From: Paraglaciecola hydrolytica
GTDB taxonomy: Bacteria; Pseudomonadota; Gammaproteobacteria; Enterobacterales; Alteromonadaceae
Direction of reading: 5' to 3'
Assembly (NCBI RefSeq): GCF_001565895.1
Contig: NZ_LSNE01000007.1
Span: forward strand, 192,845 to 256,844
Length of the DNA stretch: 64,000 nt
Each line of letters starts with the position of its first letter. The stretch's first letter is position 1. The notes below the pieces were generated by a model. That model saw only the letters and a list, made by a program, of their open reading frames with translations. It had not been told where the DNA came from and made no database searches. Positions 47,162 to 56,181 of this stretch are shown here, piece by piece. Made by a program: the position numbers and the translations under genes.

Positions 47162-47269
47162 TAACCAAGCCCTGAGGGAGATTTCTCCCTCAGCATTGAA
47201 CAACATTATTCGTAGCTGATTGGCGAATTGATAGGCAAATCAGTTGCAGGAAATTTTGGGAGTAAAAAC

Positions 47270-50182
47270 ATGTTTAAGCCCTCCTTATTAAGCTTGGCAG
47301 TCGCGACATCCTTGTTGACGCTGAGTCAAGGTGCCTTTGCACAACAAGCTGCAGTTGCAGTAGATGACAGCCTCGAAGTGATTGAAGTCACGGGTATCCG
47401 TAGCAGCTTGGCTAAAGCTATTGATATTAAAAGAGAAAAAATTGAAGTTGTGGATTCTATCGTGGCCGAAGATATCGGTAAGTTTCCCGATAACAACGTG
47501 ATTGAAGCCCTACAGCGTGTGCCCGGTGTGCAGGTTACTAACCGCGACCGTGGCGAAGTGGGTACTTTGTCGATCCGTGGTTTAAGTGACATTACTACCA
47601 CAGTTAACGGCCGGCAGATGTATATCGGTACGGGGCGTTTTTATACTATGGCAGATACACCCGCTTCGTTGATTTCGCGGGTTGATGTATATAAAGCCCG
47701 TTCAGCAGACAAGATCCCTAGTGGCATTGCTGGGCAAGTTGACGTGATGACCCAGCGCCCTTTCAATTTTGAGGGTGAAAAGTTTGTGGTGGCGGCACGT
47801 GGCATATATTCGGATCAAGAAGGTACTTTTGATCCGAATATAAGTGCCATGGCCAGTAATGTATGGCAACTTGACGCGGGTAAATTTGGTGCCTTGTTAA
47901 ATGTGGCTTATGCCAAAACCAACTGGCGCGATCAAGGCATAACTGCTGGTGCGGTATTCCCGTATTTTACTGGCTCGCCTGAAGGTGCGGGTTTAGACCG
48001 TTTTGGCAACACCGGTGATTTTCCAGCTTACGAGCGGATCAACTCAGCTTACTGGAACCCTGGTTTAGAGCAGGGTTTGCCCAATACCATAGGCTCAACC
48101 TTAAATACTAACGGTGTAGAAAACGAATATATTTTGTCGCGTGATGCGGTATTTGCCAGTGATCTATCGGGACAACGTGAACGCCCCGCGGTAAATTTGT
48201 CTTTGCAATTTGCGCCCAATGAAAAGTCAGAATATCTATTTGAAGCTTTTTATAACGGTTATCGTGAAACCGTACGTAATAGCTTGTTTTTCTCTTACCC
48301 AGACTCGGCTTATAACATCAATTTTGATGATGAGATCGAATTTTACGAAGGCACTAACTTAGTTAAGTCGCGCACTGTCTATGATGGCGACCCACGTTAT
48401 GGTGTTTGGGAAACCGACTTTAACAGTACTGATGCTGATGAAAGACAAACCGATACCTACATGTTTGCCTTGGGTGGTCAGTGGGAGCTGAGCGATTATT
48501 TTCATTTAGAGGCAGAGCTTGTTACACAAAAAAGTGTATTTACCTCAGACTTTTTTGCCATCCGTTTGTTGCATGATTATTACGCCATGACAGTGGATTT
48601 TAATACGGCTGAAGGTGTGCCGGGTTTAGAGTTTCATGATAATCCTACCACCGCAGATATCGACGAATCCGACTTACTTGATCCACGTTTATATTCTATG
48701 GGGCCAGCTTGGGATAACGGCAGTCGTGATGAGGGTAAGTCAGATGCGCTTTATCTGGATGCTAATTGGTATGTTGAATTTGCTGGCATAACGCAAATCG
48801 ACTTTGGTTTATTGTATGAAAAACGCAATACTAATAACCGTAGTCGTGGTGCCAATGTATTGGTCAGTCAATACGATATTCCGATGACGAGCATGCCCAC
48901 GGCGTTTTTAGATGCGACCGAAAATTTCTTTGATGGCCGCGCACAATTTCCCAGTGGTTGGTTGATTGGTAACATCGATTATATGGTTAATAACAAAGAC
49001 TTTTTCCGCGAGTTATATGGTTTTACAGATGAGAATGGTGAGCCAATTGATAACTATCTAACCGGTGGTGCGTCGTTAATTTCACGACGTACTTTTGAAG
49101 CTGAAGAAACCACCATCGATTTATATGCTCAGGCAAAATTTGAGTATGACGTACCCGGCGGTATTTTAGATGGTACGTTTGGCCTGCGTTATACCGATGC
49201 CAAAACCCCCTATATTTTTGACCGGGTAGATACGGCTAATCAAATTGTTGAACAGGATAAGGGGGAAAACAGCAGCAGTGATATTCTGCCATCCTTCATT
49301 GCCCGTTATACTTTTGCCGACGATTTTTTGCTTAGGTTGTCGTATACCGAAACCATGCGTCGCCCTGATTTTGGCTCGTTAAATCCGTATACCACTTATT
49401 CTAAAGGGGTAACCTCGGTAGGCACAGGCACGGCTAACTCAGGTAATCCATTTTTAAAACCAACGATCTCTGCCAATCTGGATTTATCTTTTGAATATTA
49501 TTTTGGTGAGGCCAATGCCATTTATGCCACCTTGTTTGACCGCGACATTCAAGGCTTAGTGGTCGGCTCGCGTACTGAAATTTATTATGATTATCCTGAT
49601 GACGTGGATAGCAATGGTAATGAAATTGGTGAGTTGCTACATATCTTAAACCGCCCAGATAACTCAGCCAACGGCAGTCTAAAAGGTTATGAAATAGGTT
49701 TGGTGTATTTCCCTGAAAGTCTACCTGGTTTATTGGATGGTTTTGGTATTCAGGCTAGTTATACGAATTTGGACTCATCACAGGATTTACCGGTTTACGA
49801 TCAGGACGCCCCTACTAATCCTGAGCCAATCGGCTACGATACGGTTGAGATGTTTGGGGTGTCGGACTCGTCTTACAGTGTGGTACTGGCTTATGAAAAA
49901 GACGCTTTCAGCAGCCGTTTATCTTATGTGTGGCGTGATGCCTTTCGTTACGACAACGAAGCGGCGATTTTTGCTAATCCCTTAGCTCGTTATCGTGCAC
50001 CTGAAACCAGCTTAGATTTTCAATTGTCGTATAACGTAACAGAAAATATGGTGCTGACCTTTGATGCCACCAACCTCACCGATGAGAAGTTTCAGGCCTA
50101 TTACCAATATCCTGATACTTATAATTTCTCCAGTGGCATTTATAGCCGTACCTTTGCTTTAGGTATGCGTTATTCGTTGTAA
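47270..50182 (+). CDS. TonB-dependent receptor 1 of the arabinan locus
   Basis: 970 residues from ATG 47270 with GGGAG eight bases upstream. Signal peptide ends GAFAQ. Plug domain with EVIEVTGIRSSLAKA (TonB-box-like) and AEDIGKFPDNNVIEALQRVPGVQV, and a C-terminal barrel ending YSRTFALGMRYSL. Imports oligosaccharides with TonB-ExbBD energy. The next gene is a close paralog. A terminator follows. Confidence 0.96.
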   Translation: MFKPSLLSLAVATSLLTLSQGAFAQQAAVAVDDSLEVIEVTGIRSSLAKAIDIKREKIEVVDSIVAEDIGKFPDNNVIEALQRVPGVQVTNRDRGEVGTLSIRGLSDITTTVNGRQMYIGTGRFYTMADTPASLISRVDVYKARSADKIPSGIAGQVDVMTQRPFNFEGEKFVVAARGIYSDQEGTFDPNISAMASNVWQLDAGKFGALLNVAYAKTNWRDQGITAGAVFPYFTGSPEGAGLDRFGNTGDFPAYERINSAYWNPGLEQGLPNTIGSTLNTNGVENEYILSRDAVFASDLSGQRERPAVNLSLQFAPNEKSEYLFEAFYNGYRETVRNSLFFSYPDSAYNINFDDEIEFYEGTNLVKSRTVYDGDPRYGVWETDFNSTDADERQTDTYMFALGGQWELSDYFHLEAELVTQKSVFTSDFFAIRLLHDYYAMTVDFNTAEGVPGLEFHDNPTTADIDESDLLDPRLYSMGPAWDNGSRDEGKSDALYLDANWYVEFAGITQIDFGLLYEKRNTNNRSRGANVLVSQYDIPMTSMPTAFLDATENFFDGRAQFPSGWLIGNIDYMVNNKDFFRELYGFTDENGEPIDNYLTGGASLISRRTFEAEETTIDLYAQAKFEYDVPGGILDGTFGLRYTDAKTPYIFDRVDTANQIVEQDKGENSSSDILPSFIARYTFADDFLLRLSYTETMRRPDFGSLNPYTTYSKGVTSVGTGTANSGNPFLKPTISANLDLSFEYYFGEANAIYATLFDRDIQGLVVGSRTEIYYDYPDDVDSNGNEIGELLHILNRPDNSANGSLKGYEIGLVYFPESLPGLLDGFGIQASYTNLDSSQDLPVYDQDAPTNPEPIGYDTVEMFGVSDSSYSVVLAYEKDAFSSRLSYVWRDAFRYDNEAAIFANPLARYRAPETSLDFQLSYNVTENMVLTFDATNLTDEKFQAYYQYPDTYNFSSGIYSRTFALGMRYSL

Positions 50183-50201
50183 TTTTATTGTCTGTGTTTA
50201 T

Positions 50202-50227
50202 GCCTCGCTCATGCGGGGCTTTTTTTT
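50202..50227 (+). terminator. Terminator after receptor 1
   Basis: GCCTCGC/GCGGGGC stem (one wobble) with a TCAT loop and a run of eight T. Similar to the terminator after the second receptor (53583). Confidence 0.9.
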
Positions 50228-50254
50228 GCTTAAATTGAGAATATACATATATTA

Positions 50255-50265
50255 TTGTATTACAA
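50255..50265. promoter_or_regulatory. GntR/FadR-type motif
   Basis: TTGTATTACAA matches TNGTNNNACNA and is nearly palindromic. It lies 465 bases before the second receptor's start of transcription region, so may be an upstream site; isolated matches can arise by chance in AT-rich DNA. Confidence 0.35.
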
Positions 50266-50629
50266 ATAAAAGGTTGAAAAATATTCTCTGTTAGTGATGT
50301 GTTAATAAGCTGATTGTCTGAAAATGGCGATGTAAGAGCTCAGCAATAGAAACGTAAAAGCATGTTAACGTGCGAAAAAATAAATTCATGCACGATATAT
50401 AACAATGTTTTTAAGTGTTAATTTTTAATTAAATACCTGTTTAATAAGCTTTTATTTCATTCTTCTTGGTTATTTCTTTTAATTCTTCTACATAATCTGC
50501 CTCCTATAACAATACTGAATCCTCCTGAGCGTATAGCAGTAAATCTAGCTGTACTGTGCTCTGAATATTTTATGTCCAATAAAATAATGTGTTTACGAAA
50601 ATTTGTTACTTTCCTTGTTGACACTTTAA

Positions 50630-50640
50630 ATGTCATACAA
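50630..50640. promoter_or_regulatory. GntR/FadR-type operator candidate, inverted copy
   Basis: ATGTCATACAA, the reverse of TTGTATGACAT, extended by TATTA. On the minus strand it reads TAATATTGTATGACA, identical over 15 bases to the site near 43631. Located about 140 bases before the receptor ATG, inside a TTGACA-rich promoter stretch. Confidence 0.6.
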
Positions 50641-50778
50641 TATTATCAATAAAAGATAACAAAACATTTACAAGTTTTAAGGGTTAAGTGGCAACGCCAT
50701 ATCAACTCACAGGAAATACACTTTTGCTTTTTGCTGCCTTATGCAGCACGAAGGACACACACAAACCGGAGTCTACCC

Positions 50779-53565
50779 ATGTTTAAACTTACTCAGCTTA
50801 CCAGCGCTATGTTATTAGCGTTCGCAAGCCAAGGCCTTTATGCCCAAGAAAATGCTACCGCAGAACAATCTAATAATGATGACGTTGAGATTATCGAAGT
50901 ATCAGGTATTCGTGGCAGCTTAAATAAAGCGATTAACATCAAGCGTCAAAGCATGAACTTGGTTGATGCTATCGTGGCGGAAGACATCGGTAAATTTCCG
51001 GATAACAACGTAGTAGAAGCTTTACAACGTGTGTCAGGTGTACAGGTTACCGACCGTGGGGCCGGTGAAGTATCAAGTGTATCTATCCGTGGTTTAACCG
51101 ATGTAACCACCACGGTTAATGGTCGTAGTATTTTTACTGCCTCTGGCCGTTCGGTGGCCTTGGCTGATATTCCTGCCAGTTTGTTAAGTGGTGTTGATGT
51201 TTATAAATCTCGTTCAGCAGAGTTAATCGAGAGTGGCATTGCCGGGCAAATTGATATTCATACTCAGCGCCCTTTTGATTTTGCAGGCAGTAAAGCGGTG
51301 GTTGCCGCTCGTGGTATCTATCAAGAATTAGCCGATAAAGTCGATCCTAATGTCAGTGCTTTATTAAGTAATCGTTGGGAACTTGATGGAGGCAAAGAGT
51401 TTGGTGCCTTATTAAACCTGTCTTTTGCTCGCACTAACTATAAAGATCAAAGTATCACTCCTGGCGCGGTTGTACCGTTTTTTACTGAAGATGTACCAGC
51501 GGGATTTGTGCCTTACCAGGCTTTCCCTTCAGAAAACCCAGATGGCAGTACAGTTTGGCAACGTGGCAGTGAAGCAGGTTTACCTTTTACTGCGGGCTCT
51601 AGCTTAAATTATCAAGGTCAGGATTATGCTTATGTATTGAGTCGTGATGCGATTTTTGCCAGTGACTACACAGGTAAACGTGAGCGTCCTGCGGTGAATT
51701 TGTCTTTACAGTTTGCACCTAACGCTACGTCTGAATATATTTTTGAAGCCTTTTATAACGGTTATCGCAACGAATCTTTTAACTCATTAATGTTTAGTTT
51801 TGTGGATTGGTGGGGCTCTTTAGGACCTAACCCCAGTGCTGGTATTGAGCTGTATGAAGGTACCAACATGATTAAATCTAGAACCATTAATGATGCCTAT
51901 GGTTTTAACAGTGGTGACTTATCAGTAGGTCAAACGGACAGTTATGTGTATGCCCTGGGTGGGAAGTGGGAGCTGACAGATAATTTGCAGGTAGAGTCTG
52001 AAGTGGTTTATCAGCAAAGTAAATTTGAAGACACCTTTTTTGCCATGCGTACTGATCGTGTAGCACCTGGTGTGGCGGTTGATTTTAACCATGACAATGG
52101 TTTGCCTGCCTTAGCCTTTTTGGACAATGCCGATACGGCGGTTGATGAGTCTGATCTCACCGAAACTTCCTTATGGAATGTTGCTCAGCTTTACGACAAC
52201 GGTTCATATCGTGATGGTGACGCACTAACCTTTACCCTTGATGGTATTTATTTAGTGGATTCGTCTTGGATCACAAATGTTAAATTTGGCTTACGTTATG
52301 ATGACAGAAGCGCTGAAGAAGGTAATCGTGGTATTGATGGCTTTTTAGGTCAGTCACTCAGCAGTTTAGATCCGGGTTTGGCTTACAATACCACCAATTT
52401 CTTTGATGGTCGGGCGGATATCCCCAGTGAATGGGTAGTCGCAAACGGTCATTATATTTATGCTAACGCTGATGAGTTCCGTACTTTGTATGGCTGGGAA
52501 AAAGAGTCCAACGAGAAAAATTTTGAAATCAGTGAAGTCACTACGGCTGTTTATGTCCAAGCGGATTTTGAGACTGACGTTGGCGGTAAAAAGTTAGATG
52601 GTCAATTTGGTTTACGTTATGTGAATGTGGATACTGACTTGTCGTTTATCAACGAAGCGACGGGTGTATTTACTGATGATTCAGTCAGTACTTCTAAATT
52701 GTTACCGAGTTTGATGGTGCGTTATAACTTGAGTAACGATTTGGTGGCCCGTTTTGCTTACGGTGAAACGTTACGTCGACCAAATTTTGCCGACTTAAAC
52801 CCTAATATCACTTATCAAGAAGACGTTACCAATATCGGTTATGGTCAAGGTACGGGGGGTAACCCTAATTTGGCGCCTACTGAATCGACTAACATTGATT
52901 TGACCTTAGAATGGTATTTTGCGCCAACCAGCTCACTTTATGCCACGGTGTTTAATCGTGATATCACAGGCTTAGTTAGCAGCTTCCGCAACGTGCAAAA
53001 CTTTGTAGGTTCGGCAGATGTTGAAGCGGGTTTATACATTGTCAGTCAGCCTGATAATGCCTCTGATGGTGAGTTAAGTGGTTTGGAAGTCGGTTTGGTT
53101 TATTTCCCCGAAAATTTACCTGAGGCACTGGATGGTTTAGGTATACAGGCTAGTTTCACCAGTTTGGATTCTTCACAGACGATCCCTCAACTGAATCAAG
53201 CAGGTGAAGTTATCGGTATTGATAAACGCTCAATGTTTGGTGTATCGGACACCTCTTATTCTGCCATCTTAATTTATGAAAAAGAAAATTTTGATATGCG
53301 TTTAACCTATACATGGCGTGACGATTTCTTGAATAACTATGAAGCCGCTTTGTTTGCTGCGCCTTTAGGGGTTTATAGAAAACCAGAAAGCAGTGTGGAC
53401 TTTCAGTTAAGTTATGATGTGACTGATAATTTAGTGGTGACCTTTGATGCTACTAATTTAACCGATGAAATTTACCAAAGTTATTATCAATACCCTGATA
53501 CCCATAACTTTGGCAATTCCATCTACAGCCGCACTTTTGCCTTAGGTGCACGATACTCATTTTAG
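50779..53565 (+). CDS. TonB-dependent receptor 2 of the arabinan locus
   Basis: 928 residues from ATG 50779 with GGAG eight bases upstream (an earlier in-frame ATG at 50731 lacks a site). Signal peptide ends GLYAQ. Same plug and barrel motifs as receptor 1 (IIEVSGIRGSLNKAINIKR; EDIGKFPDNNVVEALQRV; YSRTFALGARYSF), so it is a tandem paralog, with different loop sequences that could mean different oligosaccharide size or branching. Has its own promoter region. Confidence 0.96.
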   Translation: MFKLTQLTSAMLLAFASQGLYAQENATAEQSNNDDVEIIEVSGIRGSLNKAINIKRQSMNLVDAIVAEDIGKFPDNNVVEALQRVSGVQVTDRGAGEVSSVSIRGLTDVTTTVNGRSIFTASGRSVALADIPASLLSGVDVYKSRSAELIESGIAGQIDIHTQRPFDFAGSKAVVAARGIYQELADKVDPNVSALLSNRWELDGGKEFGALLNLSFARTNYKDQSITPGAVVPFFTEDVPAGFVPYQAFPSENPDGSTVWQRGSEAGLPFTAGSSLNYQGQDYAYVLSRDAIFASDYTGKRERPAVNLSLQFAPNATSEYIFEAFYNGYRNESFNSLMFSFVDWWGSLGPNPSAGIELYEGTNMIKSRTINDAYGFNSGDLSVGQTDSYVYALGGKWELTDNLQVESEVVYQQSKFEDTFFAMRTDRVAPGVAVDFNHDNGLPALAFLDNADTAVDESDLTETSLWNVAQLYDNGSYRDGDALTFTLDGIYLVDSSWITNVKFGLRYDDRSAEEGNRGIDGFLGQSLSSLDPGLAYNTTNFFDGRADIPSEWVVANGHYIYANADEFRTLYGWEKESNEKNFEISEVTTAVYVQADFETDVGGKKLDGQFGLRYVNVDTDLSFINEATGVFTDDSVSTSKLLPSLMVRYNLSNDLVARFAYGETLRRPNFADLNPNITYQEDVTNIGYGQGTGGNPNLAPTESTNIDLTLEWYFAPTSSLYATVFNRDITGLVSSFRNVQNFVGSADVEAGLYIVSQPDNASDGELSGLEVGLVYFPENLPEALDGLGIQASFTSLDSSQTIPQLNQAGEVIGIDKRSMFGVSDTSYSAILIYEKENFDMRLTYTWRDDFLNNYEAALFAAPLGVYRKPESSVDFQLSYDVTDNLVVTFDATNLTDEIYQSYYQYPDTHNFGNSIYSRTFALGARYSF

Positions 53566-53582
53566 CTCCATAGTGTCCCTTT

Positions 53583-53606
53583 GCCCCGCTTGTGCGGGGC
53601 TTTTTT
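53583..53606 (+). terminator. Terminator after receptor 2
   Basis: GCCCCGC/GCGGGGC perfect 7-bp stem, TTGT loop and six T, 17 bases after the stop. Confidence 0.93.
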
Positions 53607-53752
53607 GTTTGTTGTATCCAACCAAATTAGAGCGATTTGTTAGTGAAAACCAATTATTGCTCATAGAAAAGTGTAACCCGCTGGTGTAGACATTTGTTAT
53701 GTTTGGTGGGCTTAGCAGTAAATTGTCGTAAGACACTTAAAGTGGAAAATGT

Positions 53753-55096
53753 ATGTCTAATTTAAAATTATCTGTGGTAGAAAAAGTCGGCTTTGGTGCA
53801 GGTGATATGGCAGTGAATGTCATGGTTGCGGCACTGTTTTTCTTTATGTCGTTTTTCTATACGGATATCTATGGGCTTGATCCGGTTGACATGGGGATCT
53901 TGTTTTTAGTCGCCCGTTTTGTTGATGCCTTTACCGACCCCTTAATGGGCGTGCTTACCGACAAAGTTAAAACGCGCTGGGGGCAATTTCGCCATTGGTT
54001 TTTGTTTCTATCTATACCTTATGGTTTGTCGGTAATGCTGTTATTTACCACCCCAGATTTTGATTACAACATGAAGTTGGCCTGGGCTTATGGCACTTAC
54101 TTATTTGCCACCTTGATGTTTACTGGTGTGGCTATTCCCTATATTTCTTACATTGGGGTATTAACCGCTGATCCTAAAGAGCGTTTGTCAGCCAATGGCT
54201 ATCGCATGTTTTTTGCCAAAATCGCGAATGTGATCATCGTCTTTTCGGTGCCCTTATTAGCGGTGATGTGGGGTGGTGATGATCTGGCCAAAGGTTACCA
54301 ATTGGCGATGATACTGGTCTCTATCTGTGGTATTGGCTTATTGCTGTTTTGTTTTTTTACCACCAAAGAGCGCATCGCGCACAAAGTGGAGCAACAAAGC
54401 TTGTTGTTGCAATTCAAAGGCCTGTTGAAAAACGATCAATGGTTATTGCTCTGTGCCGCTTGTGTATTAGGTACCTTGGGTTACGCCATTCGTGGCAGTG
54501 TGGCGATGTATTATGCTAAGTATTATTTGGGGGCTGAAAACCTTGCTGGAACTTTTACCAGCGCAGGTATCGCCGCGTCTATCGTGTCTATGGTTGCTAG
54601 TACCTGGATCACCAAACGTTATTGCAAAATTAAGTTATTTCGCTGGTCACAAATTGCCGTGCTGTTTATCTCCCTCGCTTTGTATTTTGCCGTGCAACCA
54701 GGCGACATTGTATTGGCTTTTGTTTTATATATTTTGTTGTGTTTTGTGGTGGATTTACATGCACCAGTGTTTTGGTCGGCCATTGCTGAGGCTGTGGATT
54801 ATGGCGAAATTAAAGACGGGGTGCGTGCTTCGGGTTTGTCCTTTGGTGGTATTTCATTTTGCCAAAAAGCTGGTGGTGGTTTGGCGGGTTTAACCGGTGG
54901 ATTGTTACTCGCTTTTTTTGAGTATCAACCCAACGTGGCGCAAAGCGACTTTACCCTGACAGGTTTGGCTTTAATGTTAACCATTATTCCCGGCGTATTT
55001 CATGCCTTACTCGGCTTGGTATTATTTAAATATAAAATCACCGACAACTACTACACCACTATGGTTAAAACCCAATCTTTGCCGGATAAATCCTAG
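53753..55096 (+). CDS. GPH-type sugar:cation symporter (MFS)
   Basis: 447 residues with about 12 helices. Shows the MelB/GPH signature: DPLMGVLTDKVKTRWGQFRHW near residue 62 and a late AIAEAVDYGEIKDGVRASG motif. Likely moves arabinose or short arabino-oligosaccharides into the cytoplasm using a cation gradient. Followed by the cytoplasmic GH43, consistent with intracellular cleavage. The ribosome site is weak (GGAAAATGT). Confidence 0.93.
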   Translation: MSNLKLSVVEKVGFGAGDMAVNVMVAALFFFMSFFYTDIYGLDPVDMGILFLVARFVDAFTDPLMGVLTDKVKTRWGQFRHWFLFLSIPYGLSVMLLFTTPDFDYNMKLAWAYGTYLFATLMFTGVAIPYISYIGVLTADPKERLSANGYRMFFAKIANVIIVFSVPLLAVMWGGDDLAKGYQLAMILVSICGIGLLLFCFFTTKERIAHKVEQQSLLLQFKGLLKNDQWLLLCAACVLGTLGYAIRGSVAMYYAKYYLGAENLAGTFTSAGIAASIVSMVASTWITKRYCKIKLFRWSQIAVLFISLALYFAVQPGDIVLAFVLYILLCFVVDLHAPVFWSAIAEAVDYGEIKDGVRASGLSFGGISFCQKAGGGLAGLTGGLLLAFFEYQPNVAQSDFTLTGLALMLTIIPGVFHALLGLVLFKYKITDNYYTTMVKTQSLPDKS

Positions 55097-55153
55097 TACC
55101 AAGTTATTTTTATAAATTAAGAAATTTAGAGCTTTAGAATTTCAGGAGTAAAT

Positions 55154-56098
55154 ATGAGTGCGATACCCAAACCATTAATTCCGCAGCGTGCGGATCCTTT
55201 TGTATATAAACACACTGATGGTTATTACTATTTCACTGCGTCTGTGCCCAAGTATGATGGTATAGAATTACGCCGTGCTAAGACCTTGGCAGGATTGGCT
55301 GACGCGACCCCTAAAATGGTGTGGCTCAAACCTGAAGAAGGCCCTTATTCTGAATTGATTTGGGCACCGGAAATTCATTTTAATGAAGGTGCTTGGTATG
55401 TGTATTTTGCTGCGGCCCCCAGCCGAGAAATTAAATACGATTTATTCCAACATCGCATGTATGCCATTAGTTGTCAGGATGCCAATCCTATCGACGGAAG
55501 TTGGGAATTTTGTGGCCAAGTTGAAACGCCCATCGATACCTTTTGTTTAGATGCCACCACCTTTTATCACAATAATGAACTGTATTATTTGTGGGCGCAA
55601 AAAGAGCCGGGCATACGGGGTAACTCGAATTTATTGTTAGCTAAGATGGAAACTCCCACCAAGATCAAAGGTGAGATAACTCGCTTATCAATTCCTGAAC
55701 TGGACTGGGAGATTGTCGGTTTTTGGGTTAACGAAGGGCCAAACGTACTTAAACGTAACGGCAAGATATTTTTAACCTATTCTGCCAGTGCCACTGACGA
55801 AAACTACGCCATGGGTTTACTCTACGCCGACTTAAATTCTGATCTTATGGATGCGGCAAACTGGACCAAAGTACAAAAGCCAGTGTTTCGTACTAATGAG
55901 AAGTTGAGCATGTTTGGTCCCGGTCACAACAGTTTTACTGTGGATGAAGAGGGCAACGACATTTTGGTGTATCACTGCCGCCAATATACCGAAATTGAAG
56001 GCGACCCCTTGTGGAACCCGGATCGTCACACTTTTATCAAACGTTTGCACTGGGATGAAAACGGCATGCCGGTTTTTGGTAAACCAGGCGAAGCATAG
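55154..56098 (+). CDS. Cytoplasmic GH43 arabinofuranosidase (GH43_26-like)
   Basis: 314 residues without signal peptide. GH43 residues D14 (QRADPFV), D133 (FCLDATTF) and E194 (WVNEGPNV) are present. N-terminal DGYYYFTASVPKYDGIELRR resembles exo-alpha-1,5-arabinofuranosidases of subfamily 26. Removes arabinose from imported oligosaccharides. AGGAG precedes the ATG, 57 bases after the transporter stop. Confidence 0.92.
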   Translation: MSAIPKPLIPQRADPFVYKHTDGYYYFTASVPKYDGIELRRAKTLAGLADATPKMVWLKPEEGPYSELIWAPEIHFNEGAWYVYFAAAPSREIKYDLFQHRMYAISCQDANPIDGSWEFCGQVETPIDTFCLDATTFYHNNELYYLWAQKEPGIRGNSNLLLAKMETPTKIKGEITRLSIPELDWEIVGFWVNEGPNVLKRNGKIFLTYSASATDENYAMGLLYADLNSDLMDAANWTKVQKPVFRTNEKLSMFGPGHNSFTVDEEGNDILVYHCRQYTEIEGDPLWNPDRHTFIKRLHWDENGMPVFGKPGEA

Positions 56099-56181
56099 TG
56101 AAACCCTAGCTACGCCATAAAACGTTAACCAATACAGAGCCTGTTATCAGGCTCTGTATTTTTGTAGGACAGAATCGAACC

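Larger units (their letters stand above)
50228..50778. other. Regulatory region before receptor 2
   Basis: About 550 bases without a gene. It contains a TNGTNNNACNA-type TTGTATTACAA at 50255-50265 and the shared operator at 50630-50640. The rest is AT-rich with no gene. Confidence 0.6.
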
